Shown here: piece by piece, positions 7,909 to 16,510 of the stretch
Layout of the letters: the number at the start of each line of letters is the position of its first letter
Numbering within the stretch: position 1 is the first letter of the stretch
NCBI RefSeq assembly: GCF_001704275.1
Contig: NZ_CP011533.1
Span: 5,518,001 to 5,582,000, forward strand
Length of the DNA stretch: 64,000 nt
From: Streptomyces noursei ATCC 11455
GTDB taxonomy: Bacteria > Actinomycetota > Actinomycetes > Streptomycetales > Streptomycetaceae
Direction of reading: 5' to 3'
The notes under the pieces: model-generated
The model's database searches: none
Told to the model about the DNA's origin: nothing
Seen by the model: only the letters and a program-made list of their open reading frames with translations
Program-made: the position numbers and the translations under genes

Positions 7909-8027
7909 ACCACCTGGCCACCGCCGGGCTGGCGGCCCGCGCCGTCAAGGCGTACGTGGAGCGGGCGGCGGCGTACGACCGGCGCTGGAGCGACCATGCG
8001 CCGGTGACGGTGGTGTACGAGGCGTAG
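7909..8027 (+). pseudogene. Orphan 3' end of xthA (direct repeat, copy 2)
   Basis: This segment encodes the ExoIII C-terminus HLATAGLAARAVKAYVERAA followed by RRWSDHAPVTVVYEA and TAG, with no start or upstream nuclease domain. It differs from the copy inside xthA by eight bases, several of which change residues, so it is a diverged allele rather than a fresh duplication. It may be the original chromosomal end of xthA, displaced when the SH3-like gene was inserted. Confidence 0.9.
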
Positions 8028-8058
8028 CCGCCTGCCGCGCCCGCTGGGCCGCGGGCGT

Positions 8059-8910
8059 CTACTCCGCCTGTTCCGGGCGCGGTGCCGGCTTCGGTCCGGT
8101 GTTCCGGTCGCCGCCCAGCAGGCTCTCCAGTTCCGCGCGGATGCGGCGGTCCATGGCCATGGAGAGCTCGGCTTCGACGACGCCCTTGGCGAGCGGGCGG
8201 AGGTTCTCGACGGCCTCGGTGGCCCGGGGGAGGTCCCCGAGCGTCGGGACGAGGTGGCTGCGTATGAGGGTGGTGAAGAGGTCGGCGAGGGCGTCGGCGT
8301 GGGCGCGGACCCGGCCGCCGGCCTCCAGCACCGCGGCGAGCGGGATGCCCTGGGCGATGAGGTTGGTGGAGGCGTCCAGCAGGCGGCGGCTGATGTGCAC
8401 GAACTCGTCGCCGTCCACGGCCAGATAGCCCAGGGCGAGCGAGGCCGTGAGGTTCTCCGGGGTGACCTCGCCGCTGAAGTGGTCGGCCAGCTCCTCGGGG
8501 GTGAGGCGGACCGGGGTCTCCTCGGACCAGGGGGTCAGCAGCGGGCTGGGCAGGCCGAGGAGTTCGCCGACGTCGCGGCCGGTCTCGAAGGCGGTGAGCA
8601 GCTCGGCGATCCCGCCGAGGGTGTGGCCGCGCTCCAGGAGGGCGGCGATGGTGCGCAGGCGGGCGAGGTGGTGCTCGTCGTACCAGGCGATCCGGCCCTC
8701 CCGGCGGGGCGGCGGGAGGAGCTTGCGCTCGCGGTAGAAGCGCAGGGTGCGGACGGTGATGCCGGCCTCCCGGGCCAGGTCGGCCATGCGGAACTCGCGT
8801 TGCTTCAGGGGGCCTTCGGAAGGCACGGGGGTGCCGCCCCCCTGCTCGGCGCGGGTGTCCGCGGGCCGGGGGTGGTCCTGGGGGTTCTGCGCTGCCGCCT
8901 GGTCTGCCAC
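8059..8910 (-). CDS. MerR-family transcriptional regulator
   Basis: A 283-residue regulator. After a disordered N-terminus of about 40 residues comes the MerR winged helix (FRMADLAREAGITVRTLRFY, then RKLLPPPRREGRIAWYDEHHLARLRTIAALLERGHTLGGI). The long C-terminal region of about 160 residues is helical, with LTPEELADHFSGEVTPENLT, and probably dimerises or senses a ligand; no Cys-type metal site is visible. It starts at GTG 8910 and is divergent from the monooxygenase operon at 9091, so it is the obvious candidate regulator of that operon, acting on the GTGCCA repeats in between. Confidence 0.88.
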   Translation of the reverse strand: MADQAAAQNPQDHPRPADTRAEQGGGTPVPSEGPLKQREFRMADLAREAGITVRTLRFYRERKLLPPPRREGRIAWYDEHHLARLRTIAALLERGHTLGGIAELLTAFETGRDVGELLGLPSPLLTPWSEETPVRLTPEELADHFSGEVTPENLTASLALGYLAVDGDEFVHISRRLLDASTNLIAQGIPLAAVLEAGGRVRAHADALADLFTTLIRSHLVPTLGDLPRATEAVENLRPLAKGVVEAELSMAMDRRIRAELESLLGGDRNTGPKPAPRPEQAE

Positions 8911-9015
8911 GGGGCCAGCCTATGCGGGGCGGTGCGAGGGGGCGCCGCGTATGACCGAAGGTAACTTCCCGTCGCCCGACCCCTACCGCTCGGTACGCAA
9001 CTGCCCTACGCTCCA

Positions 9016-9050
9016 ACCGTGCCAATCGTGCCAGTGATTGCTGGCACGGT
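9016..9050. promoter_or_regulatory. Nested GTGCCA operator cluster upstream of the monooxygenase operon
   Basis: ACCGTGCCA (9016-9024) and TGGCACGGT (9042-9050) are exact reverse complements. A second half-site gives CGTGCCAG-tgattg-CTGGCACG (9027-9048), also exact. Two overlapping dyads share the right arm, 41 bases before the monooxygenase start, a layout typical of an operator. TACGCT at 9007-9012 could be the -10 box. Confidence 0.6.
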
Positions 9051-9090
9051 TTGGGGACGGTGAAGCGTCGACTCGGGAGGTGGCGGCGGC

Positions 9091-10635
9091 ATGGCCGACG
9101 ACGGGCAGCGGCATGTGCGGGTGGCGGTGATCGGATCGGGGTTCGGCGGCCTGGGGGCCGCCGTACGGCTGCGGCGTGCGGGGATCACCGACTTCGTGAT
9201 CCTGGAGCGGGCGGACTCGGTGGGCGGAACCTGGCGGGACAACAGTTATCCGGGGTGCGCCTGCGACGTGCCCTCGCACCTGTACTCGTTCTCGTTCGCC
9301 CCCAATCCGCAGTGGCCGCGCAACTTCAGCGGGCAGCCGCACATCCGGGCGTACCTGGAGCGGGTGACGGACACCTTCGGGCTGCGGCCGCACCTCCGCT
9401 TCAACGCCGAGGTGCGCGCGATGCGTTGGGACGGCGAGGAGCTGCGGTGGGAGATCGACACCGCCGCGGGGTCGTTCACCGCCGACGTGGTGGTGTCGGC
9501 CACCGGGCCGCTCTCCGACCCGCGGATCCCCGACATCCCGGGGCTGGCGGACTTCCCCGGCAAGGTCTTCCACTCGGCGCGCTGGGACCACGACTACGAC
9601 CTGCGGGGCAAGCGGGTCGCCATGGTGGGAACCGGTGCCTCGGCGATCCAGATCGTGCCGGCGATCCAGCCGGAGGTCGACAGGCTGACGGTGTTCCAGC
9701 GGACGCCGCCGTGGGTGATGCCGCGGGCCGACCGGCGGATCACCGGGGCGGAGCGGTGGCTGCACACCAGGGTGCCGGCCACCCGCCAGCTTCGCCGCCA
9801 ACTCCTTTGGGGAATACGGGAGTTGCAGGTCGGCGCGTTCACCAAGCGGCCGGGCGAGCTGGGGCTGATCGAGTCCCTCGCCAAGTCGCACATGCGCAAG
9901 GCGATTAAGGACCCGGCGCTGCAGGCCCGGCTGACGCCCGACTACCGCATCGGCTGCAAGCGGATCCTGCTGTCCAACGCCTGGTACCCGGCGCTGGCCC
10001 GGCCCAACGTGGACGTGGTGACCTCCGGACTGCGCGAGATCCGCGGCAACGTCCTGGTCGCGACGGACGGCAGCGAGGCCGAGGTGGACGCCGTCATCTT
10101 CGGGACCGGCTTCCACGTCACGGACATGCCGATCGCGCAGCGGGTCACCGGGGCGCGCGGCACCACCCTGGCGGAGGAGTGGAAGGACGGCATGGCGGCG
10201 CTGCGCGGCACCAGCGCGGCCGGCTTCCCCAACTTCCTCACCATCATCGGGCCCAACACCGGCCTGGGGAACAGCTCGATGATCCTGATGATCGAGGCGC
10301 AGCTGAACTACCTCGTCGACTTCATGCGCCAGCTGGACGTCCTCGGCGACCGGACCGCGCTGGACGCCCGGCGGTCCGCGGTCGACGGATGGACCCGCAC
10401 CATCCAGGAGCGGATGCGGCGCACGGTGTGGAACACCGGCGGCTGCGACAGCTGGTACCTGGACGCCAGCGGGCGGAACACCACCGCCTGGCCGGGCACC
10501 ACCTCGGAGTTCCGCCGGGCGACCCGGCAGGTGGACCTCGCCGAGTACCGGGTGGTCCGACCGGCGCAGCGGCAACCGGACGACGGGCCGACCCCCGCCG
10601 CCGGCCGGGCCACCGCCGAGGAGGTGGTGGCATGA
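9091..10635 (+). CDS. Flavin-containing monooxygenase, Baeyer-Villiger type
   Basis: A 514-residue FAD/NADPH oxygenase. The N-terminal FAD fold is VAVIGSGFGGLGAAVRLRRA, the NADPH fold is VAMVGTGASAIQIVP, and between them lies the Baeyer-Villiger fingerprint FPGKVFHSARWDHD (F-x-G-x3-H-x3-W-D form). These enzymes insert oxygen next to a ketone to give an ester or lactone, or oxidise heteroatoms. The gene heads an operon with an alpha/beta hydrolase and an SDR, each overlapping the next by four bases. The trio fits ketone oxidation followed by ester cleavage and alcohol oxidation, and is similar in makeup to the start of the mycobacterial mymA operon. Confidence 0.92.
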   Translation: MADDGQRHVRVAVIGSGFGGLGAAVRLRRAGITDFVILERADSVGGTWRDNSYPGCACDVPSHLYSFSFAPNPQWPRNFSGQPHIRAYLERVTDTFGLRPHLRFNAEVRAMRWDGEELRWEIDTAAGSFTADVVVSATGPLSDPRIPDIPGLADFPGKVFHSARWDHDYDLRGKRVAMVGTGASAIQIVPAIQPEVDRLTVFQRTPPWVMPRADRRITGAERWLHTRVPATRQLRRQLLWGIRELQVGAFTKRPGELGLIESLAKSHMRKAIKDPALQARLTPDYRIGCKRILLSNAWYPALARPNVDVVTSGLREIRGNVLVATDGSEAEVDAVIFGTGFHVTDMPIAQRVTGARGTTLAEEWKDGMAALRGTSAAGFPNFLTIIGPNTGLGNSSMILMIEAQLNYLVDFMRQLDVLGDRTALDARRSAVDGWTRTIQERMRRTVWNTGGCDSWYLDASGRNTTAWPGTTSEFRRATRQVDLAEYRVVRPAQRQPDDGPTPAAGRATAEEVVA

Positions 10636-11600
10636 AGCGGCCGGCACACGCCACCCGGGGCCGCTACGCCCCGCCGGTGCCCCACAGGACGCTGGACGTC
10701 ACCTCCGCCGACGGGTCGCGGCTGTACGCCGAGGTCCACGGGCCCGAGGGTGCCCCGGCGGTGGTCCTCTCGCACGGCTGGACCTGCTCGACCGCGTTCT
10801 GGGCGCCGGTCGTCCGGGAACTGGCCGACACCCACAAGGTGGTGGTCTACGACCAGCGGGGGCACGGGCGCAGCCCGGCCGTCCCGCCCGCCGGCTACAG
10901 CACCCGCGCGCTCGCCGACGACCTGGTCGCCGTCCTGGAGCAGAGCCTGGCCCCCGGTGAGCGGGCCGTCGTCGGCGGGCATTCCATGGGCGGGATGACG
11001 ATCATGGCCGCCGCCGAGCGGCCCGAGCTGCGCGCCCGGGCCGCGGCCGCCCTGCTGTGCAGCACCGGCTGCGCCGACCTGGCCGCCGAGTCCCGGGTGT
11101 TCCCGCTGCCCTCGCCCGGCGGTCGCCGCCTGGCGCACCGGCTGCTGCTGGGCTCGCGCGCCCCGCTCGGCCCGGTCTCCCCGGTCGCCAAGTGGGCCCT
11201 GCGCTACGCCACGATGGGCGGCGGGTCGAGCGCCGAGCAGATAGAGGCGTGCGCGCGGATCGTGCACGCCTGCCCGATCGACGTCCGGGCCCGCTGGGGC
11301 ATGGTGCTCTACCACCTCCAACTCACCCGCGGCGTCAGCCGGTTGGAGGTGCCGACCGCGGTCCTGGCGGGCACCGCGGACCGGCTCACCCCGTTCGTGC
11401 ACGCCCGGCGGCTGGCCTCCGTCCTCCCGCGGTGCGAAGGGCTGACCGAGCTGCCCGGGCTCGGCCACATGACCCCCGTCGAGGCCCCCGACGCGGTCGC
11501 CGGGCGGCTGCGGGAACTCGTCCGCGACCATCTGGCCGCCACCCCGTCCTCCCGGGACGAGCGGCCGGCGAGGCGGCAGAAGAAGGAGAAGGCGGCATGA
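10632..11600 (+). CDS. Alpha/beta hydrolase (esterase-like)
   Basis: A 322-residue hydrolase. The oxyanion-hole motif is LSHGWTCSTAFW, the nucleophile elbow is VGGHSMGGMT with the catalytic Ser, the acid is probably the Asp in AGTADRLTP, and the His is in LPGLGHMTPVEAP. An insertion between the nucleophile and the acid, with GSRAPLGPVSPVAKWALRYA, forms a helical cap. The ATG at 10632 overlaps the monooxygenase stop (ATGA). In its operon the likely job is hydrolysis of the ester made by the monooxygenase, comparable to LipR next to MymA. The C-terminus is very basic (RPARRQKKEKAA). Confidence 0.9.
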   Translation: MKRPAHATRGRYAPPVPHRTLDVTSADGSRLYAEVHGPEGAPAVVLSHGWTCSTAFWAPVVRELADTHKVVVYDQRGHGRSPAVPPAGYSTRALADDLVAVLEQSLAPGERAVVGGHSMGGMTIMAAAERPELRARAAAALLCSTGCADLAAESRVFPLPSPGGRRLAHRLLLGSRAPLGPVSPVAKWALRYATMGGGSSAEQIEACARIVHACPIDVRARWGMVLYHLQLTRGVSRLEVPTAVLAGTADRLTPFVHARRLASVLPRCEGLTELPGLGHMTPVEAPDAVAGRLRELVRDHLAATPSSRDERPARRQKKEKAA

Positions 11601-12475
11601 ACGGAAGCAAGCTCGACGGGCAGGTCGTGGTCGTCACCGGCGCGGCGCGCGGGGTCGGGGCGCTGCTGGCCCGCAAGCTCTCGGCGCGCGGGGCGACGCT
11701 GGCGCTGATCGGCCTGGAACCCGACGAACTGCGCGAGGTCGCGGCCTCGTTGCACGGCCCGGCCCACCACTGGCACGCCGACGTCACCGACCACGAGGCG
11801 ATGGCCCGGGTGGCGAAGGAGGTCAAGCTCCGCTTCGGGAAGGTCGATGTGGTGGTCGCCAACGCCGGCGTGGCGACCGGCGGTCCGCTGCTGGACTCCG
11901 ACCCGGTGGCCTGGCGGCGGGTCATCGAGGTCAATCTGATCGGCGGCGCGGTCACCGGGCGGGCGTTCCTGCCGGTGCTGATGGAATCCCGCGGCTACTT
12001 CCTGCAGATCGCCTCGCTCGCGGCGATCACGCCGGCGCCGATGATGAGCGCGTACTGCGCCTCCAAGTCGGGCGTGGAGGCGTTCGCGCACAGCCTGCGC
12101 GCCGAGGTCGGCTACAAGGGCGTCCGGGTCGGCGTCGGGTACCTGAGCTGGACCGACACCGACATGGTGCGCGGCGCCGACCGGGAGGACCTGATGCGGG
12201 AGTTGCGCGCCCGGCTGCCCTGGCCGGCCAACAAGACCTATCCGCTGGGCCCGGCGGTGGACCGGCTGGTGGCCGGCATCGAGCGCCGCTCCGCGCACGT
12301 CTACGCGCAGTGGTGGCTGCGCGGGATGCAGTCGGTGCGCGGCTGTCTGCCGTCGCTCATCGGGACGGTGGGGCAGCGCGAGATGCGGCGGTTCGAGGGC
12401 CGGCTCGACGGGTTCCGGCCCGGTCTGGTCGGCGCGGGCGGCGAGGCGGACGAGAGGGCCCGGGTGAGCGGGTAG
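11597..12475 (+). CDS. Short-chain dehydrogenase/reductase
   Basis: A 292-residue classical SDR. Cofactor motif VVVTGAARGVGALLA, NAG motif VVANAGVATGG, catalytic Ser in QIASLAAI and YCASK as the Tyr/Lys pair. After the catalytic core there is a membrane-proximal C-terminal extension (VYAQWWLRGMQSVRGCLPSL), as seen in SadH-like enzymes. The ATG at 11597 overlaps the hydrolase stop, making it the third gene of the monooxygenase operon. It likely oxidises the released alcohol or supplies the ketone substrate; direction and substrate are not readable. Confidence 0.9.
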   Translation: MNGSKLDGQVVVVTGAARGVGALLARKLSARGATLALIGLEPDELREVAASLHGPAHHWHADVTDHEAMARVAKEVKLRFGKVDVVVANAGVATGGPLLDSDPVAWRRVIEVNLIGGAVTGRAFLPVLMESRGYFLQIASLAAITPAPMMSAYCASKSGVEAFAHSLRAEVGYKGVRVGVGYLSWTDTDMVRGADREDLMRELRARLPWPANKTYPLGPAVDRLVAGIERRSAHVYAQWWLRGMQSVRGCLPSLIGTVGQREMRRFEGRLDGFRPGLVGAGGEADERARVSG

Positions 12476-12612
12476 CGGGGCCGGGGGCGGGGTGGGATCG
12501 AGCCCGGGAGCCGGCCACGGAGAGTGCCCGATTGTGATCGAAATGCGACGAATGTCGGTTCGTGTCACGCTTGTCGAGCCCGATTCCCGACACCCCCACA
12601 GGAGTGAACAGC

Positions 12613-12828
12613 ATGGGCATCGAAGACCAGTTCAAGGACAAGGCGCAGCAGCTCAAGGACGAGGCCAAGCGGCGGGCCCAACAGGGCCAGGAGCGCGGCC
12701 GCGAGCAGGGCCAGGAGCGCGGCCGGCAGGCCCAGGAGCGCGGTAAGCAGGGCCAGGAGCGGGGTCAGCAGGCCCGCGAGCGCGGCCAGCAGTCGCTGGA
12801 CGACGCGGAGGACCGCTACCAGAGCTGA
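12613..12828 (+). CDS. Small repetitive hydrophilic protein (stress/LEA-like)
   Basis: A 71-residue, extremely polar protein made of near-heptad units: GQERGRE, GQERGRQ, AQERGKQ, GQERGQQ, ARERGQQ. The N-terminus (MGIEDQFKDKAQQLKDEAKR) recalls CsbD-like and LEA-like stress proteins, and the whole chain would form a highly charged helix. The ATG at 12613 has AGGAGTG seven bases upstream. It stands alone downstream of the SDR gene with its own 137-base leader and is followed by a strong terminator hairpin. Function unknown; desiccation or osmotic protection is only a guess from composition. Confidence 0.8.
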   Translation: MGIEDQFKDKAQQLKDEAKRRAQQGQERGREQGQERGRQAQERGKQGQERGQQARERGQQSLDDAEDRYQS

Positions 12829-12896
12829 CGCGACGACGTCCGTCCGTGCGTGACGGGCGTCCGACGTCCTGAACGAGGGTCGTTCGTCCTCGTGGA

Positions 12897-12924
12897 GGGG
12901 CGCATCCGGATCCGGATGCGCCCC
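12897..12924. terminator. Perfect 28-bp palindrome, bidirectional terminator
   Basis: The stretch GGGGCGCATCCGG/ATCCGGATGCGCCCC is a perfect palindrome between two convergent genes (the small repetitive protein and the tricorn-type protease). It can form a hairpin on either strand. Short CCTTCGTGCCGTCGT repeats follow up to about 12980. Confidence 0.75.
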
Positions 12925-13037
12925 TTCGTCGTGCGCTCCTTCGTGCCGTCGTGCGCCCCCTTCGTGCCGTCGTCGGCCTTCGTACCGGCGCCAACGGGGG
13001 CCTCGACGGAGTGTGGTCAACGGGGCGTGGGCAGTGG

Positions 13038-16000
13038 TCAGTCGGTGCCGCGCGGCGGGAGCGGCGGACGCCTTCGGTCCGGGACGTCGGAGAGGTTCGG
13101 CGGGTCCGCCGCGGGATGCCGCTCCAGGAGTTCCAGCGCGGTGCGCACCGCGACGCCGAGCTGCGGGTGCTGGCCCTCCGCCCAGTGCAGCGGCGAACGC
13201 AGCGCCTCGATGTCCACCTCGACGCCGTGGTTCTCCACCCCCCAGCCGTAGAGGTGGAACCACGCGGCGTTCATCGGCACGGTGATCTGGGTGCCGTCGG
13301 CGAGCCGGTGCCGGCCGGTCATGCCGACCACCCCGCCCCACGTCCGGGTCCCGACCACCGGCCCGATGCCCTGCAGTTTGAACGCCGCGGTGATCATGTC
13401 GCCGTCGGACGAGGTCATCTCGTCGGCGAGGGCGACCACCGGGCCGCGCGGCGCGTTGCTGGTGTACGACACCGGCTCGGCGTCCCGGGTCAGGTCCCAG
13501 CCCATGATGGTCCGGGTCAGCTTCTCGATGACCAGCTCGGAGATGTTGCCGCCGGCGTTGCCGCGGACGTCCACGATCAGCGCGGGCATCGCGACCTCCC
13601 GCCGCAGGTCGCGGTTGAACTGCGCCCAGCCCGAGCCGCCCATGTCCGGGATGTGGAGATAGCCGCACCGGCCGTCGCTCAACTCCCGCACCACGGCGCG
13701 CCGTTTGGCCACCCAGTCCTGGTAGCGCAGCGGCCGCTCGTCCACCAGCGGGACCACCGCGACCCGGCGGGCGTGGCCGTTGCCGGTCCCCTCGACCTCG
13801 TCGACGGGGCCCGAAGGGTCTTCCCCCGGGTCTTCCCCTGAAGGGCGGTGGGCGACGGGCGGGCCGAAGGTCAGTTCCACGGTCGTGCCGCCGGCCGCGG
13901 CCAGCAGCGGGTACGGGCCGGCCACCGGGTCCACCGGGCGCCCGTCGACATGGGTGAGCGCGCTGCCCTCGCGGACGCCCGTGCCGGCCAGCGGCGAGCG
14001 GGCCTTGGAGTCCGAGGACTCGCCGGGCAGGATCCGTCGGACCACCCAACGGCCGTCCCGGCGCACGAAGTTGGCGCCGAGCAGCCCGATCGGGCGCTGG
14101 TAGTGCGGCGGCCCCTCGTTGCGTCGGGCGCCGGTGACATAGGCGTGCGAGGTGCCCAGCTCGCCCAGCACCTCGCGCAGCAGGTCGGCGAACTCGTCGG
14201 GGCTGGCGACCCGTTCGAGCAGCGGCCGGTACTGCGCCAGCACCTCGTCCCAGTCGATCCCGCACAGCTTCGGGTCCCAGAAGTACGCCCGGACGATCCG
14301 GCCGGCCTCCTCGAACGCCTGCCGCCACTCCGCCCCGGGATCGACGTCGTGCAGGATCCGCCGCAGGTCCAGATAGACCGTGGAGTCGCTGTCCGCCGGC
14401 TCGGTCGCGGGCACCGCGCGCAGCTCGCCCTCGTCGTTGACGACCAGCCGGGTGCCGTCGCCGCTGAGCGCGAACCCGTCCAGGGAGCTGCTGAGTTCGG
14501 TGCGCCGCGCCTTGACCAGGTCGAAGTGCTCCAGGGTGGGCCGGCCCGAGGTGTCGGCCGGGTTGGCGAAGGTCTCGCCCAGCGCCCCGGAGATCGGCCA
14601 GCGCAGCCACACCAGCCCACCGCCGCCGACCGGCTGCAGCGAGGAGTACTTCGAGGCGGCGACCGGGAACGGCGTGACGCGGTTGGCCAGCCCCTCGACC
14701 TCCACCAGCACCGGCCCCTCCCCGGACGGGGGAGGGTTCTCGTCCGGGTCCAGCCCGCCGGCCGCCGGCCGCCCCTCCGGGGACAGCGCGAACGGGGACG
14801 GCGTCGCCGACGACAGCGGGACGAGATAGGGGCGGCAGCCCAGCGGGAACGACAGATCGCCGGTGTGCACGTCGTAGACCGGGTCGAAGCCGCGCCAGGA
14901 CAGGAACGCGAGATAGCGGCCGTCCCGGGTGAACACCGGCTGCTCGTCCTCGAAACGGCCGTTGGTGACGTCCACGACGTGCCCGTCGGACAGCCGGGCC
15001 ATGCTGATCTTGCGCAGTGAACGGCCGATGCCCGGGTGCGACCAGGTCAGCCAGCGGGAGTCGGGGGAGAAGGCCAGGTCGCGGACCGGGCCGTTGGCGG
15101 ACCGGGTCAGCTCGGTGACCGGTTCGGCCGGGCCGCCCGCCGGGCCGCTCCCCGGTTCCTCCGGCGCGCCGGTCTCCACCAGCAGCAGCCGCCCGTCGTG
15201 GGTGGCCACCGCCAGCCGCTCGCCGTCCGGCGCGGGGACCAGCTCGTGCACCCGGCCCAGCGCCCCGGCCGCCAGCCGGCGCGGCGTGCCCGGCCCGCTG
15301 GCCCGCGGCAGATTGGCGATCTCGACGGCGTCCTCGCCCTCGGCGTCCGTCACATACGCGATCCGCCCGGTGGCGCCCAGCATCACCGGCAGCCGGACCC
15401 GTACGCCCGGGGTGTCGTGGATCGTGCGGGCCGGGCCGTCGCGGTGGGTGAGCCAGTACAGGCTGCCGCGGACCCCCACCGCGCTGGCCCGCCCGGTGGT
15501 GTCCACCGCCAGCCCGGTGACGTTCGAGGCGGCCGGGACCTGGTAGCCGCGGCGGCCGGCCCGCGGACCGCCCAGCCGCACCGCGAGCTTCCGCGGCACC
15601 GCGTCCGGGCCCAGGTCGTCGATCAGCCAGAGGTCGCCGGCGCACTGGTAGACGATCCGGGAACCGTCGGTCGAGGCGTGCCGGGCGTAGAAGTCGGGAT
15701 GGTCGCTGTGCCGGCGCAGATCGGTGCCGTCCGGCAGGCAGGAGTAGACGTTGCCGACGCCCTCGTGGTCGGAGAGGAAGGCGATCCGGCCGCCGGTGAA
15801 CATCACCGAGTCCAGGTGCCCGCACAGATCCGGCAGCAGCCGGGTGCCGTGCAGCCACATCCGGCCCATCGCCCCGCCCCGATAGCGCTTCCAGGACGCC
15901 GGCTCGTGCGGCGGCTTGCCGCTGAGCAGCAGGGTGCGGCGCTCCCCGTCGACGTCGGCCAGCGCGATGTGGGCGACCGGCCCCCAGGGCAGCTGCCCGC

Positions 16001-16415
16001 CCGGGCTGCCGTCGGTGGGCAGGCTGTACGCCCAGGAGTAGTACGAGAACGGCTGGCCGTGCGAGGACACCGCGAGGATCTGCGACTGGCCCTCGTGGTC
16101 CGGCGGCGTCCAGCCGCAGACCCGGGCGTCGGTGCTGCCCCAGTACGTCAGCCGCCGGGCCGGGCCGCCCGCCACCGGCACGAGGTGGATCTCCGGGTCG
16201 AGGCTGCGCCAGCTGGTGAAGGCGATCCGGGTGCCGTCGGGGGAGAACCGCGGGTGCCCGACCCGGGTCCGGTCCACGGTCAGCCGCCAGGCCCGGCCCG
16301 GCTCCGCGCCGTCCGGCGCGAGCGGCGCCAGCCACAGGTCGTCCTCGGCGGCGAAGCAGAGCAGGTCGCCGTGGAGATGCGGATACCGCAGATACGCCTC
16401 GGGTGCATCGCTCAC
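13038..16415 (-). CDS. Tricorn-type protease (S41 family)
   Basis: A 1125-residue cytoplasmic protease with no signal peptide. Residues 1-700 hold two beta-propeller regions with WD/TolB-like repeats (PRFSPDGTRIAFTSW, LAFSPDSRWLTWSHPGI, PVFTRDGRYLAFLSW). A C1 helical domain (GAEWRQAFEEAGRIVRAYFW) precedes a PDZ domain (GTGVREGSALTHVDGRPV) and the catalytic S41 core, where DEMTSSDGDMITAAFKL carries the nucleophile Ser. The length is that of archaeal tricorn, which cuts proteasome products to small peptides; the same job after the actinobacterial proteasome is inferred. The GTG at 16415 follows a G-run very closely, so the start is less certain. A short in-frame proline/glycine-rich insertion lies near 13805-13855. 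Confidence 0.93.
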   Translation of the reverse strand: MSDAPEAYLRYPHLHGDLLCFAAEDDLWLAPLAPDGAEPGRAWRLTVDRTRVGHPRFSPDGTRIAFTSWRSLDPEIHLVPVAGGPARRLTYWGSTDARVCGWTPPDHEGQSQILAVSSHGQPFSYYSWAYSLPTDGSPGGQLPWGPVAHIALADVDGERRTLLLSGKPPHEPASWKRYRGGAMGRMWLHGTRLLPDLCGHLDSVMFTGGRIAFLSDHEGVGNVYSCLPDGTDLRRHSDHPDFYARHASTDGSRIVYQCAGDLWLIDDLGPDAVPRKLAVRLGGPRAGRRGYQVPAASNVTGLAVDTTGRASAVGVRGSLYWLTHRDGPARTIHDTPGVRVRLPVMLGATGRIAYVTDAEGEDAVEIANLPRASGPGTPRRLAAGALGRVHELVPAPDGERLAVATHDGRLLLVETGAPEEPGSGPAGGPAEPVTELTRSANGPVRDLAFSPDSRWLTWSHPGIGRSLRKISMARLSDGHVVDVTNGRFEDEQPVFTRDGRYLAFLSWRGFDPVYDVHTGDLSFPLGCRPYLVPLSSATPSPFALSPEGRPAAGGLDPDENPPPSGEGPVLVEVEGLANRVTPFPVAASKYSSLQPVGGGGLVWLRWPISGALGETFANPADTSGRPTLEHFDLVKARRTELSSSLDGFALSGDGTRLVVNDEGELRAVPATEPADSDSTVYLDLRRILHDVDPGAEWRQAFEEAGRIVRAYFWDPKLCGIDWDEVLAQYRPLLERVASPDEFADLLREVLGELGTSHAYVTGARRNEGPPHYQRPIGLLGANFVRRDGRWVVRRILPGESSDSKARSPLAGTGVREGSALTHVDGRPVDPVAGPYPLLAAAGGTTVELTFGPPVAHRPSGEDPGEDPSGPVDEVEGTGNGHARRVAVVPLVDERPLRYQDWVAKRRAVVRELSDGRCGYLHIPDMGGSGWAQFNRDLRREVAMPALIVDVRGNAGGNISELVIEKLTRTIMGWDLTRDAEPVSYTSNAPRGPVVALADEMTSSDGDMITAAFKLQGIGPVVGTRTWGGVVGMTGRHRLADGTQITVPMNAAWFHLYGWGVENHGVEVDIEALRSPLHWAEGQHPQLGVAVRTALELLERHPAADPPNLSDVPDRRRPPLPPRGTD

Positions 16416-16510
16416 GCCCCCATGGTTTCGGCGCCGCGGGTGGGCGGCAACTCGGCCTGGCCGGACGGCCCCGCTCCGCTCACCCGTGCCTCATCCGCGA
16501 ACGGAAACGG

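Noticed and set aside
9091..12475. Part of a specialised-metabolite gene cluster
   Set aside because: No PKS, NRPS, terpene or RiPP core genes nearby; flanks are housekeeping or regulatory genes.
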